NCBI RefSeq assembly: GCF_000330505.1
Contig: NW_004440399.1
Coordinates: 6,503-23,032 of the forward strand
From: Entamoeba invadens IP1
Taxonomy: Eukaryota > Evosea > Mastigamoebida > Endamoebidae
Length of the DNA: 16,530 bases
Reading direction: 5' to 3'
In this document: piece after piece, positions 1 to 9,663 of the stretch
Layout of the letters: the number at the start of each line of letters is the position of its first letter
Position numbering within the stretch: the stretch's first letter is position 1
Made by a program: the position numbers and the translations under genes
The notes under the pieces: generated by a model
The model's database searches: none
What the model saw: only the letters and a program-made list of their open reading frames with translations
What the model was told of the DNA's origin: nothing

Positions 1-1497
1 AAACAGATGCTGCGTAGTGGCTCAGTTGGATAATGAAAATATTGGAATTGATGGATGCTGACCTCATTAAATGCATTGGTGCTTGTTTTGATGGAGCTTA
101 TGTTCTGATACGAAATGGTGGGCTCTCTGGTAAACTCCTAGCTAAAATAAAAGAGAGAGACGGGCTGAACGGATTTGATTCAAACTACTGCTTTTCACAT
201 AGAACAAATAAAGCAACTGAAAGGTGTTTTGAATCGCAATGGGGGCTGGCTATTGAAAGTTTCTTGGACGGGTTAACAGTTCAGACAACAAGAACAGCGT
301 GGGATCAATTCTGTGCCAAAAATCATATCAAAGGTGCAGTTCTCAAATTGGTTCAACGATCCGAAACAAGGTGGCTCCAAACAGTATTAATTCTTGATAA
401 TATGTTTGAGAATCTGCCTTCACTTCAAGAATTTTACAGTGAAAGAGAACAATACCAAAAGCCTTTTGGACCTCGCAACATTATGGGTGAGTGTAATGTC
501 AACTGCAAATTGTTTGTTGCATGTATGTTCTTCACTCAAATAGTGCTCAGTAAGGTGAAGATAATTAATGATTGGCTACAGACCGTCAATTTACTATACC
601 CCGTGGCCTATCAACGTGTTGAAGATTTAATTTCAAATATCTTCGAGCTCAGACGAAAAGTGGTGTTAACCGATTATTTAGAAAAAATGAAATACACTGA
701 AGATCTTGACGACAACGAAAAATTCATTTTGAAAAAGTATTCAATTCACCTGCTCGTTAAGTTGGGTGACGCGTTGATTTTGAGGTTTGCAATTCCTTCA
801 AGAATAATGACCAAAGAAGACCTCTTCGATGCTGGATTGTTGAAGGAGAACCGGGTCAAAGGAACGAATATGGCAAATTTCGGGAAATTACAAAGAAAAC
901 TCAAAGGAAAAGAATTGGTAATAAACATCAAAATTTACAACAACTTTTATGCAAAATCATTCGAGGAAAGTGATGACCAAGAACTAAAAGCGGAAGTTAC
1001 AAAGTTTCAAGATTGGTACTGTGTCAACATTGAAAAAGTCGAAGAAATTGCAAACAGGTTGGAAAGGGAAGAAAGGGCTGATGCTAATGAAGCAATACGT
1101 ACTCTTGTTAAACAAGTGAGATTAACAAGTACGGATCAAACAGAAGCAACAGATATCGCTGAAGATTGCAGCAGTAGTGAAATTGTTAAAGAAAAGAGAG
1201 CAAACGCCATTCAACACAGAAAGCAAATAAGGGCTTTATTCAAAAAAAGCAGAAGATTTCTTAAAGAGTTGCCCGGTCAAAAAATTAACTTTGAACACCT
1301 TGTTTGCTCTGATGAGTCAAGAAGAAAAGAATCAATTCCCATGTTTATTCAATCTTGTGAAAAAGATGAATGCTAAGAGTCCAACCACTTGCCCAGTTGA
1401 AAGATCTTTTAATAAAATTGGACAACTTGATAGAGCAAACATGAGCGTTGAAAAGAAAGTTGCTTACATGGATGTTGGGGATGCTCTAAAAAACTAA
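1..1497 (+). pseudogene. hAT-family transposase, C-terminal part, frameshifted
   Basis: This is a cut-and-paste DNA transposase relic. The main frame runs from 33 to 1376 (447 codons). A second frame, to 1497, carries the C-terminus, so one frameshift lies at about 1300-1370. Recognisable hAT features in order are: IGACFDGAYVLIRNGG near residue 15 (the DGA block around a catalytic Asp), CFSHRTNKA near residue 53 (the C-x2-H-R-x-N-x-A block), SETRWLQ near residue 110 (the TRW block), and SPTTCPVERSFNKIGQL near 1378-1428, which is the hAT dimerisation signature (ERSF). No BED zinc finger is present. The frame is closed upstream by a stop at 15-17, so the N-terminus is either outside the window in another frame or lost. 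It differs clearly in sequence from the hAT transposase at 10583-12535, so it belongs to another hAT lineage. I found no terminal inverted repeat downstream. Family call is fairly sure; the exact 5' limit is unknown. Confidence 0.75.
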
Positions 1498-2066
1498 TTA
1501 CCATTTTTGATTTTGATTTGTTTAAATGAATATTTTAATATATAAAACAGTCAAAAAAACTCAAATATTTCGGGTTGTTTTTTTATTGATAAAACAGTTT
1601 TAAAAACCGTAATATTTCGGGAAGGGGTTTTCCTATAATAAAATCATTTATATATAATAAATATCAAATAAAACTATAAAACGACCCACCCATCACCGTG
1701 AACGGGCAGGAAGGAGGGCTATTGGAATGATTAAGGAATCAACCGACATCCTTTTTCTAAACCTCACCCTCTATTTCAAATAGAGATATACTATAAATTA
1801 ATAGATATATACATAATTTAATATTATGGGTAATTAATTATACAATAACTAATTTTAATTATTTAATATACTAAATAATTATAATTTAATTTTATAATAT
1901 AATTTATAATAAATTTAATTGTATAATAAAAACTTTTATTTAAATCAAACAAGTTTATCAAATCAAGTAGGTTTACTTTTTGAGAAAAATATGTTTTACA
2001 ATGATAACCCATTTAAAAGAAATTTATAACAAGTCGTTTGAAACTGAAGGAGACTTGTTAAAAATA
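1498..2066. other. AT-rich spacer with a small GC-richer island
   Basis: No gene is supported here. The motif atatttcggg occurs twice (about 1565 and 1610), separated by T- and A-runs. A GC-richer island at about 1681-1765 (acccaccc, gaacgggcaggaaggagggc) is the only non-AT-rich part. At about 1770-1786 there is a short perfect hairpin (ctctatt-tca-aatagag). The first part of the following open frame (1980-2066) encodes residues unlike HSP70, so it is treated as spacer. Confidence 0.5.
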
Positions 2067-3352
2067 AGCCTCACAGACAGCGAGAGGCTTATTGGCGATG
2101 CAGCAAAGAACCAGATTGCGATGAACGTGAAGAATACAGTCTTTGATGCAAAAAGACTGGTTGGAAGACGCTTTAGTGATCCAACAACACAAGAGGATAT
2201 GAAGCACTGGTCATTCACTGTCGTCAACGATGGCAATGACAAGCCACTATTCAAATGGAATACAAAGAAGAGACTAAGAAGTTCACACCAGAGGAGATCA
2301 GTTCGATGGTGCTGACGAAGATGAAGGAGACAGCAGAAGCTTTTGTTAATGGGAAAGTCAACAACGCAGTCATCACATGTCCAGCCTATTTCAATGACTC
2401 ACAGCGACAAGCAACAAAGGACGCGGGCACAATTGCAGGCATCAATGTGCTCAGAATCATCAATGAGCCAACTGCCGCTGCTATTGCTTACGGACTCGAC
2501 AAGAAGGTCGACAAAGAAAAGAACGTCTTGATCTTTGATCTTGGTGGTGGAACATTTGATGTGTCATCTCTTGCTATTGACGATGGCGTCTTTGAAGTGA
2601 AGGCAACAAACGGCAACACACACCTTGGTGGCGAAGACTTTGATAACAGAATGGTCAACCATTTCATTGCCGAGTTCAAGAGAAAGTACAAGAAAGACAT
2701 TTCAGGCAATGCACGAGCTGTCAGAAGACTCAGAACATCGTGTGAAAGGGCGAACACCGTCATCGGCAGCAACAGCAAACATCGAAGTCGACCAGTTGTA
2801 TGAAGGCATCGACTTCTACACGTCACTCACAAGAGCACGTTTTGAAGAACTCAACATCGACTTCTTCAAGTCGACAATCGCACCAGTCGAGAAGGTGTTC
2901 TGAATGTGTCAGCTGAAGACAAAACAACAGGAAAGAAGAACAAGATCACAATCACAAACGACAAGGGAAAACTCTCAAAGGTACCAATCAACAAGGTGGT
3001 TGCAGACGCAGAGAAGTTCAAGGCAGAGGACGACAAGATAAAGGAACTTATTGAGGGGAAGAATGGACTTGAGAATTTCTGTTACTCGATGAAAAACACA
3101 CTCAACGAACAAATTGCAGCAAAGCTCTCACCAGACGACAAGGCAGCAATTATCAAGGAGATACTCGACTGGCTCGACAAGAACCAATCAGCATCAAAAG
3201 ATGAATACACACAGAAACAGAAGAAGCTGAGGATAAGATCAAGCCAATCTTCATACAGATATCGACAGAATAAAACTGGTAACATGTCTGGTGCACAACA
3301 ACAGGGTGCAAAGAAGAGCGACACAAAGGGATCAAAGATAGAAGAGGTCGAC
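2067..3352 (+). pseudogene. Cytosolic HSP70 (DnaK-type chaperone) pseudogene
   Basis: HSP70 is an ATP-driven chaperone. Matching segments follow family order. [19 protein letters not shown] begins at 2070 (about family residue 35), so the first phosphate-binding loop is missing. A frameshift near 2245-2252 leads to [36 protein letters not shown] and [12 protein letters not shown] (second ATPase motifs, intact). A frameshift near 2750 leads to [16 protein letters not shown] and VEKV. At about 2894-2899 roughly 170-185 family residues are absent, which removes the end of the ATPase domain and most of the substrate-binding beta-sandwich. NVSAEDKTTGKKNKITITND then resumes in another frame. A frameshifted stretch lies at about 3225-3285, and the cytosolic tail IEEVD ends at 3352. 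The normal stop after EEVD is lost and the frame runs on to 3406. Base composition is richer in G+C than the flanks, as expected of a highly expressed gene. It cannot encode a working chaperone. Confidence 0.92.
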
Positions 3353-4781
3353 TTATGTGATTTACTTATCTTTGCAAAGTTATTCGAAGTGACCCAAAAA
3401 AATTAATTTTAATTTGAATTAGTTTTTAACTATTAATTTGTAACAAAAGTACTTGTTGTTTTGTGTTTGTCCATTATTAAATGTATTTTTGGAAATAATT
3501 ATAGTAAATTAATAATAAAAATATATTTTTTTATATAGTTTTAAAAACACAATAGACACAACAAAAAGTATAATTTTATACACAGGAGGGCGTCCTTGAT
3601 AACGGGAGGACGTCCCTAACACACAAATTACCTTTTTCCCCTATATTCCCATCCTTCTTCCCTATGTCCTTTTTTCTTTATTTGAATAAAATATATTATA
3701 TTATTATGTATAATATACATAATAATATATTATTATGGATTATTATGGATTATAATATAATATATCTTGTATATCTTGTAATTTGATAAAAACATAAATT
3801 TATTTTTTGTTCAGAAATGCGTTTTTTATTTGTATATAAATTGTAAAAAAACATATTTGGGTCATGATATTTATTTTGGAAATAATTCCACAGTTTTATA
3901 GTCGATAAATTTACAAAAGTATTTTTGTAATAACAAGATAAAAATAATTCTCTTTTACCACAAATGAACAAATAGCTTGATATTATATATATTTTACTTT
4001 AAAAAATAAAACCTTTTACCATTTTATTAAGTTGAAAAGATGCTTAAAAAAGATTAATTTAAAAAAATGTTGTTGTTTTTAGTTAAATAGAAAGATAAAA
4101 AGATGGTTTTATTATAGTTTATTTTAATTGATTATTAATTATATTTTTTCGATGCTTTATTTGACTAAATATAAATTCCAAATTCCAAAATGAGTTTGTT
4201 TTCATTGTCAATTGATAATTCTTTTTGCACAATTGTATTTAATTTAAACATAAAAATACCAACAAACGGGCTTTTTAAAGTATTTTTAATTTGTGATGGC
4301 ATTTGATAAAATTGGGTTGTCCTTTTTAAATAGAGTGTTTTTCATAAAAAATAACACTGTTTTGTTGTAAATAATTAAATATTTTTATCAATAAAACAGT
4401 CATGTTTTACTTAATTTTTGAAGAGCAAATAAATTAATAACAATGGTTACATTACCATAATAAATAGTTTGTTGAATTAAGACTAAAATAAAATTTGTAT
4501 ATTAAAAACCAAGTTTTTTATCCAGTGTTAAAAACAATCTTTGTTTCGAGTATTATTAATTAACTTTGTGTTTTAGAAAAAAATAAGTTTTTCGTTTTTA
4601 TTTTGAGAAACAATCCAGACAACATTTTATTTGTTATTTTGATTAAAATATTTATTTTATTTACATTGAAAAAATCCATTTTATAAATATAAATCGAAAC
4701 AAACCAAGAATACAACGAAAAAACACAATATAAATAGATGATCTGTAAAAAATATTTGACAAAGATTAATAATTGAAATAT
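3353..4781. other. AT-rich intergenic region, no gene supported
   Basis: This stretch is dominated by A- and T-runs with short chance reading frames only. A GC-richer island at about 3582-3625 (aggagggcgtcc ... gggaggacgtccc) can fold imperfectly on itself and is followed by a C/T-rich tract to about 3670. Then come a perfect 15-bp palindrome (3697-3729) and two short direct duplications: tattatggat at 3731-3750 and atatcttgt at 3762-3779. I see no RNA gene or coding region. Confidence 0.5.
3697..3729. repeat. Perfect 15-bp inverted repeat, 3-nt loop
   Basis: The arms 3697-3711 (tatattattatgtat) and 3715-3729 (atacataataatata) are exact reverse complements around the loop aat. It is directly followed by a 10-bp tandem duplication (tattatggat twice, 3731-3750). 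It lies between the HSP70 and rRNA relics. The sequence is AT-only apart from one G/C pair, so it may be a cruciform-prone low-complexity site rather than a functional element. Confidence 0.7.
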
Positions 4782-4827
4782 AACCCTCGTGGTTTATAGA
4801 AACATTTTTAGTTTCTCCACGAGGGTT
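4782..4827. repeat. Hairpin at the left edge of the LSU rRNA fragment
   Basis: The outer arms aaccctcgtgg (4782-4792) and ccacgagggtt (4817-4827) pair perfectly. The inner arms agaaac (4798-4803) and gtttct (4811-4816) also pair, with a 5-nt bulge at 4793-4797 and a 7-nt loop at 4804-4810. The right arm overlaps the first rRNA-like bases. It could be a lineage-specific LSU helix or an inverted duplication made when the fragment was inserted. Confidence 0.65.
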
Positions 4828-5700
4828 AACATCGGAGCGAATAGGAAGGGAAGAAAACCCAGATATGAAGCGAAAACGAAGGACCAAACATATGGCAGGA
4901 GTCACCCAGGAAAGGATAGAGTTAAACTGTTGGGACCCGAAAGATGGTGAACTATGCTTGTGGTGTTTGAAGCCGAAGGAAACTTTGGTGGAAGGACTTA
5001 GGAGTGTTAACATGCAAATTACTTGCAATATATGAGTATAGGGGCGAAAGACTAATTGAACTATCTAGTAGCTGGTTTCACCTGAATATTCCCTTAGGAA
5101 GGTTGAAGTGAGAAAGTAGTGACGATTGGTAAAGACAATGATTACATATGATGGACAGTTTGATTTTTCAACAATTTAACAAACTATGAATAGTCGAGAT
5201 ATTTAAAAATATACTAATTTATTAGGAGTGAGCATATGGGACTTCAAATCGGCCAAGTCTGGTAAGCAGGACTGGCGATGCGGGATGAACCGAACATACA
5301 GATAAAGTATCCAAGTCTTGCATGAGGAGAACCATTGAAAATATTTATTAATATTGACAGAAAATTTGCCATTGAAATTGTAAATTTTTAGAAAAGTGTA
5401 ACAACTCATTTACAGAATGGATGAGCCTTGAAAAAGGAAGGTAATAAAATGAGAGAGGTGATAATGTATCCTTGTGGAGGCTGAGGCACACGAGGAGTAA
5501 GGAAATACACAGTGTCAAGCATACGTGAGTAATAAAGGTCAAAAGTAATTTCTATTGAAACAGACTTGAGTTCTGATCTTGGTGGAAGTAGCAAATACTT
5601 AGAAGAGGAAAAAAATATCTAAGGACTGAAGGGAGAAAGGTTCCTAGACAACATTAATTGGAATAGGGTGAATCGATCCAAAAAGACGGATGTAGATTTA
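4817..5700 (+). rRNA. Partial, diverged nuclear LSU (25S/28S) rRNA; probable pseudogene
   Basis: Large-subunit rRNA blocks appear in the correct order and strand. They are: gttgggacccgaaagatggt (from 4929), ggggcgaaagactaat (5041-5056) then ctagtagctggtt, ggtaagcaggactggcgatg (5261-5280) then cgggatgaaccgaac (to 5295), tgtaacaactca (5397-5408), gatcttggtgg (5575-5585) then agtagcaaata, gagaaaggttcct (5632-5644), and atcgatcc (5672-5679). This corresponds to domain II and its 3' side. Domain I (including the 5.8S-pairing region), the peptidyl-transferase centre and the sarcin-ricin loop are absent. Conserved bases are changed: taattgaactatc replaces the usual TAATCGAACCATC, and the tract expected near 5150-5210 is scrambled. 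The intervening variable regions are AT-rich and hard to align. Entamoeba rRNA normally comes from multicopy extrachromosomal circles, so an isolated fragment beside chromosomal relics is probably a dead copy. Open frames across this region are not coding. Similarity fades by about 5700. Confidence 0.85.
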
Positions 5701-5877
5701 GTATGAATCAAACAAGGCTAGGCTGGCAAAACAAATTCAAAGACTTTGTTAAACTGTGTACCAAATAGTTAAATCAATTTGAATGTATTTGTTTATTTTC
5801 TAATTGTTTATAATTATAATAGTATAATTTATTTATTTCAATTAATATAGTAAAAGTGTTAGAATTTTTTTATAAAA

Positions 5878-5924
5878 TATATAGTTTCAATTTTAGTAAA
5901 TTTTACTAAAAACCAAACTATATA
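5878..5924. repeat. 47-bp imperfect palindrome
   Basis: Arms 5878-5900 and 5902-5924 are reverse complements at 20 of 23 positions. The core ttttagtaaa-t-tttactaaaa is perfect, and the outer blocks tatatagttt and aaactatata pair across a 3-nt mismatch (caa against acc). It sits about 180 bp after recognisable rRNA homology ends. Confidence 0.6.
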
Positions 5925-7731
5925 AATTAATGTTTATGTTTTTTTTGTCAAATCGGTTTGTTGCAATCAAAAAAATCAAAACAGTTCAAATCTATACAAA
6001 AATGATCATAAAAAACACTGAATTATTTTTACTCACGAACGTTTTTATTTTTTTGGCGTGAAAAAAATATGATTGTTAACTTTGTTTTGTTTCATGGCAA
6101 AGTTGATTTTGTTATAATTTGCGTTGTGTGTATCACGTTCTGACAATTATTATTGTAAATTTTGAACCTCTTTTGATTTATTTGTCATCGTTGGATGGTT
6201 TTTATTTGTTGTGATTTGTTATATTTGGGTTGTTATTAAAAGGTCTTTAATATTAATTCTATTTTGAAATTCAAATGGTATTTTAAAAAATTGTCATTAC
6301 AAAAATATGTTAATGTTTTATAAATTTTGTTTTTCAAATTGTTATTCTTTTAGTATTTGTATTTATGTTATTGAAATGTTATCGATCCCGATAAATGATG
6401 TATTTATTACCTATCATTTTTGGGTAAATAAACTATATTTCAAAATGTGTGTCTTTTAACTATTTTTATTGATATTTTAATATATAGTTTTAGTTGATTT
6501 TTATTATTGAGAGTAAATAATTATTTTGTCCTATAACTGCTTTTGATTATATAACGTTTCTAAATAAAATGCCCGATTTATTAGACATAGCTATCCTAAT
6601 ATTTAAATGTTCATTACACAATAATAATAAATATATGATTATTTAAACTATAAGTTTATAGTTATAAATATAAATCATGTACTAAACAATTTAATTAATT
6701 ATTAATACATTGTTTAGATTTGTATAGTTTAAAAATATAGTATTGATATTATATGTTATATAGTATTTTTTATAATTAACAGATATTTTAGAATTTTTGA
6801 GTTTGTATTATTATTATTTAATATAGTTTTAAAATATATATATTTAGTTAATAACGTTAAATATAAATATGATAATATACATTTCTCTAATATTATTAGT
6901 TGTTTTATAGCAGTTTTAATTATTAGTTATTGGTTTTTTGGTTTATTTTTTAGTTGAATAGGTTTATTTTATTACATATTATAATAAAAATATAATTATT
7001 TAATAGATTGTTATTTCATTGTTATTTGTGTTATTAAAATGTTATTTGTAACTATCGGGTTGATGTGTAAAACAGTGCTGTATTTGTCACAATTATTGTG
7101 TTAATTATGGCAATCACAGCAGTAACAAAATATAAACCCATATTTAAGAATTGAATTGGCTTGTTTTCCCATTATTTTGCCAAATATTGATTCAAATAAC
7201 TATCTATTTCTAAATTTTTTCATTTACAAAAGTCGGCTTTAAGCTCGCCGCTGGATCTAAAAGAACTAAGTGAACATAAATTCAAGCCCACTTTGGTGAC
7301 GTGGCAAATAACAAAGAAAAAACACTTTTGTCACTTGATAGACCCTGTTTGTATACTGTTTACATTTCAAATAGTCGCCACAATTTAAGTTTTTTGTATA
7401 TGATATCAAGTTCAAAAAAGATTAAATCTGGTTTTATATTAAACAGTAACAGTATCGTAAGGTTAATTTAATTAAAATAACGTTTCTATCGATTATTCTC
7501 ATCTTTTTTTGTTTGATTTATTAAAATAGTTAATACAATTTATTATAATTTCCAAATTAATAAAAATATCTTTATTTTATTTAAGTTTTAAAAATACCTT
7601 TTTAAAAACGGATTTTATTGCAAAATTATTATTAAATGAGAGTTGCTCCCCATTCAATAACATACTTTCCTTGTGGTCTTTTAACACTTTAGACTTCTTG
7701 CACACTTAAATATTCGTTTCCTTCTTGGCAC
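5925..7731. other. AT-rich intergenic region, no gene supported
   Basis: About 1.8 kb with no long reading frame, no tRNA-like fold I can see and no rRNA similarity. T-rich and A-rich tracts dominate. A loose similarity exists between about 6365-6400 (atgttattgaaatgttatcg) and about 7028-7055 (gtgttattaaaatgttattt), possibly an old duplicated repeat. The part at about 7230-7330 is somewhat less AT-rich (cggctttaagctcgccgctg) but shows no recognisable feature. Confidence 0.45.
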
Positions 7732-8783
7732 TCACCAAACCCAACAAACTCTCATCACGTTGTCGAAACCTTTCATGTTCAGTGGAACCAACTTTTCGTA
7801 TTGTTTTCTGTCAACTATTCTGACAAACATCTTTTGGAACTTTTTCATCTCCTTCAACCAATACACAACAAAGTTGTTTCTTTCTTTCATGTTCAATCCA
7901 AGCTTTTCCATCAATTTGTCGACTTTACTCAGATCATTTACTTTGACATCAAAACCTTCTAATTTGACATCAAAAAGACTCTCCCAAAAGAGGTATTCGT
8001 ATTCCCCGTTTTCAATTGTTAAAACACACAGTTCTGTCCCTCTTCCCAAATATCTTACCGTCCATTTCAGTGCGTTTTTTGTATTTTCTGTCTTTGGATA
8101 GACTTCAGTGAGTTCCATTCCTTCAAATTTGAGTGAGACGTCCAACTCACCTTTTGCGTCGTTTTCGTCATACAACAAAATGACTGGTTTTCCTCCAAAA
8201 CATCTTCCAGCAAAACCACTTCATTTGGCAGTGATCGTCTTTTGAATTATTCGACTGACACTCTCTTCATTGATATCACCAATAGCAAAGTTGAGACACA
8301 TTCCTTCAAATTCCTTTTCAATTTCTGGATGGTAATGGGTGTTGGATTTGTTGGTGTTATAAAAAAAAGTGCAACCAAATTCTGCACCAAAAAAATGTGC
8401 GAATTCAAATTCTCCGAATTGATAATCTTCTGGATCTTCAAGTGCGGGTACAATAAATTTAATGTAGTTTGTGAGATAATCAATGTCGTCTTTGCCAAGT
8501 TCATTTGTGGTACTATCAACGAACACGACGTAGATGTTATAATTAGATTTCATGTTTTCATTTGATGGATAATACTCTTGAGGTGGTGGTAGGTCTTCCT
8601 TACTCCCTGCCACTATAATATCTTCTTGAATGCCATTAACAATAATATCAGTGGTATAAACAGACTCGGTGGCTGTTCTTTGAGTGCTTTTTTGTTTGGT
8701 ACTGTCTTGAGTGCTTGAAGTCCAGCTAACCCCTGGAATATAATCTTCATTTGTTGTGTTGCAAAACGCTCTTTAAGTGACAT
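7732..8783 (-). pseudogene. Broken gene with bacterial-type KPVI-x-LY / YWLKEM domain
   Basis: Two long segments share one frame and are separated by a single TGA at 8221-8223. The upstream segment is open from about 8770 and contains PPPQEYYPSNENMKSNYNIY and FGEFEFAHFFGAEFGCTFFY. The downstream segment gives SGFAGRCFGGKPVILLYDEN, GEYEYLFWESLFDVKLEGF, KLGLNMKERNNFVVYWLKEM and NVMRVCWVW, ending at a TGA at 7732-7734. From memory, this C-terminal pattern matches a family seen in bacterial lipoproteins and repeat proteins (KPVIYLYPE ... EYNYLYWEG ... LGLNEKE.NEFIVYWLP.ME ... RVF). I know no firm Pfam name or function for it. The best ATG is at 8783 in another frame (MSLKERFATQQMKIIFQGLA), which meets a stop at 8613-8615, so a frameshift probably lies at about 8620-8700. 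Full length would be about 350 residues. No membrane segment is evident. A short intron at the frameshift cannot be excluded, but no splice pair restores the frame convincingly. Confidence 0.65.
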
Positions 8784-9165
8784 TCTTCTGAATGGTTACA
8801 GGTTTACTTTTTGATGGTGTTTCTCCCATAGAATTGAGTTATAAAAATTTATAGATCATTTATAAATAATTTTTTCCTGTATAGATGTTTTAAATAATGT
8901 TAAAGTGTTTTTCCCGTTTGGTTTATCAATTTCTTTGTTATATTTTTTATTATTTGATGTTTTCTGTATATTTCTGAATTAATTAAAATAATAAAATAAA
9001 ACAGTAAAACTGTAGAAAGAAAAATCACTTTCTTAATCGACCAAATATAACACTTTCCCACTCTTAATTAATATGGCTGTAATGATTAAAATCTGTATTT
9101 ATATTTGTAGTAATGATATTATCATTAACATTATTATAAAAATAAATAATGACTTGTCACTTATT
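8784..9165. other. AT-rich intergenic region
   Basis: No gene is supported. It holds the upstream flank of the minus-strand gene starting at 8783. Just before that ATG on the minus strand lies accattcagaaga, loosely like the Entamoeba initiator, and taaatgatctataaattttt lies further upstream. Neither is strong enough to call as a promoter. Confidence 0.4.
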
Positions 9166-9663
9166 TTAAAATGAGCAAACAACAAGACATGTAACAATTA
9201 AAAACTCAACCAAGACACTATATAAACTGTCTTGTTTATTAATCCTGATATTTTCATAAGGTATTTCCTTCCAACAATTATATTTGTAAATTTCCCCTTC
9301 TTTTCTCATTCGAAAATCGTTGTTATCATCATCAATAAACATTGGATCTTGACTCGAGTTAGTGTTCATCTTCCATTTTTTTATATACTTATTACAACCG
9401 CCAGAAAATATATGAACCCATGTGTTATTATATAATACATTACAATATATTTCGGTGTTCTCCATATACAGCCAATGTAAATTTTCTTCTTTCATTAATT
9501 CATCTGGTGTTTTTGGTAACAGCGCCCATTCAAAAAATTGGTCTTTCCACAAAGAAGCGTTCTATATACTCTATTGTTCACCATCGTGTCCAGGAAATTG
9601 TATGCCGCAGTTGGAGTCGTGTGATACCTTCTTAATCCTTTAGAATCTCCCGAATTGTATTTC
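9166..9663 (-). pseudogene. Unrecognised protein gene, frameshifted, hydrophobic C-terminus
   Basis: I do not recognise this family. A frame ending at 9166 reads LWKDQFFEWALLPKTPDEL, HWLYMENTEIYCNVLYNN, TWVHIFSGGCNKYIKKWK and DPMFIDDDNNDFRMRKEG, and ends in SVLVEFLIVTCLVVCSF, a possible membrane segment or tail anchor. The preceding part is in another frame (KYNSGDSKGLRRYHTTPTAA then YNFLDTMVNNRVYR), so a frameshift lies at about 9550-9565. I find no convincing ATG. Upstream on the minus strand is a pyrimidine-rich stretch ending in cttcag at about 9664-9670, followed by the coding-like segment. This could be the 3' splice site of a short intron, but I cannot pair it with a clear first exon. 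Aromatic and acidic content and biased composition make chance translation unlikely. Confidence 0.4.

Noticed and set aside
14..38. tRNA A-box-like sequence (gtagtggctcagttgga) at the window start
   Set aside because: No matching B-box, anticodon stem or acceptor pairing follows. The bases lead straight into transposase-like coding sequence.
1758..1780. Possible right inverted repeat of the first hAT element (aaacctcaccctcta)
   Set aside because: The left end is outside the window, so no pairing can be tested, and there is no flanking duplication to support it.
2024..3335. Minus-strand open frames opposite the HSP70 relic
   Set aside because: They mirror a G+C-richer coding strand and have no family signature. 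They are shadows of the HSP70 codons.
3750..3971. Minus-strand open frame of 73 codons in the spacer
   Set aside because: Low-complexity AT-rich composition with no recognisable motif and no start context.
4681..5594. Several minus-strand open frames of 60-115 codons
   Set aside because: They lie over or beside conserved LSU rRNA blocks on the plus strand and are chance frames.
8620..8671. Short intron (GTTTAT ... TATTATAG on the minus strand) to explain the frame change
   Set aside because: Removing this 49-nt stretch does not join the upstream and downstream frames (the shift is wrong and a stop follows), and it deletes protein-like sequence.
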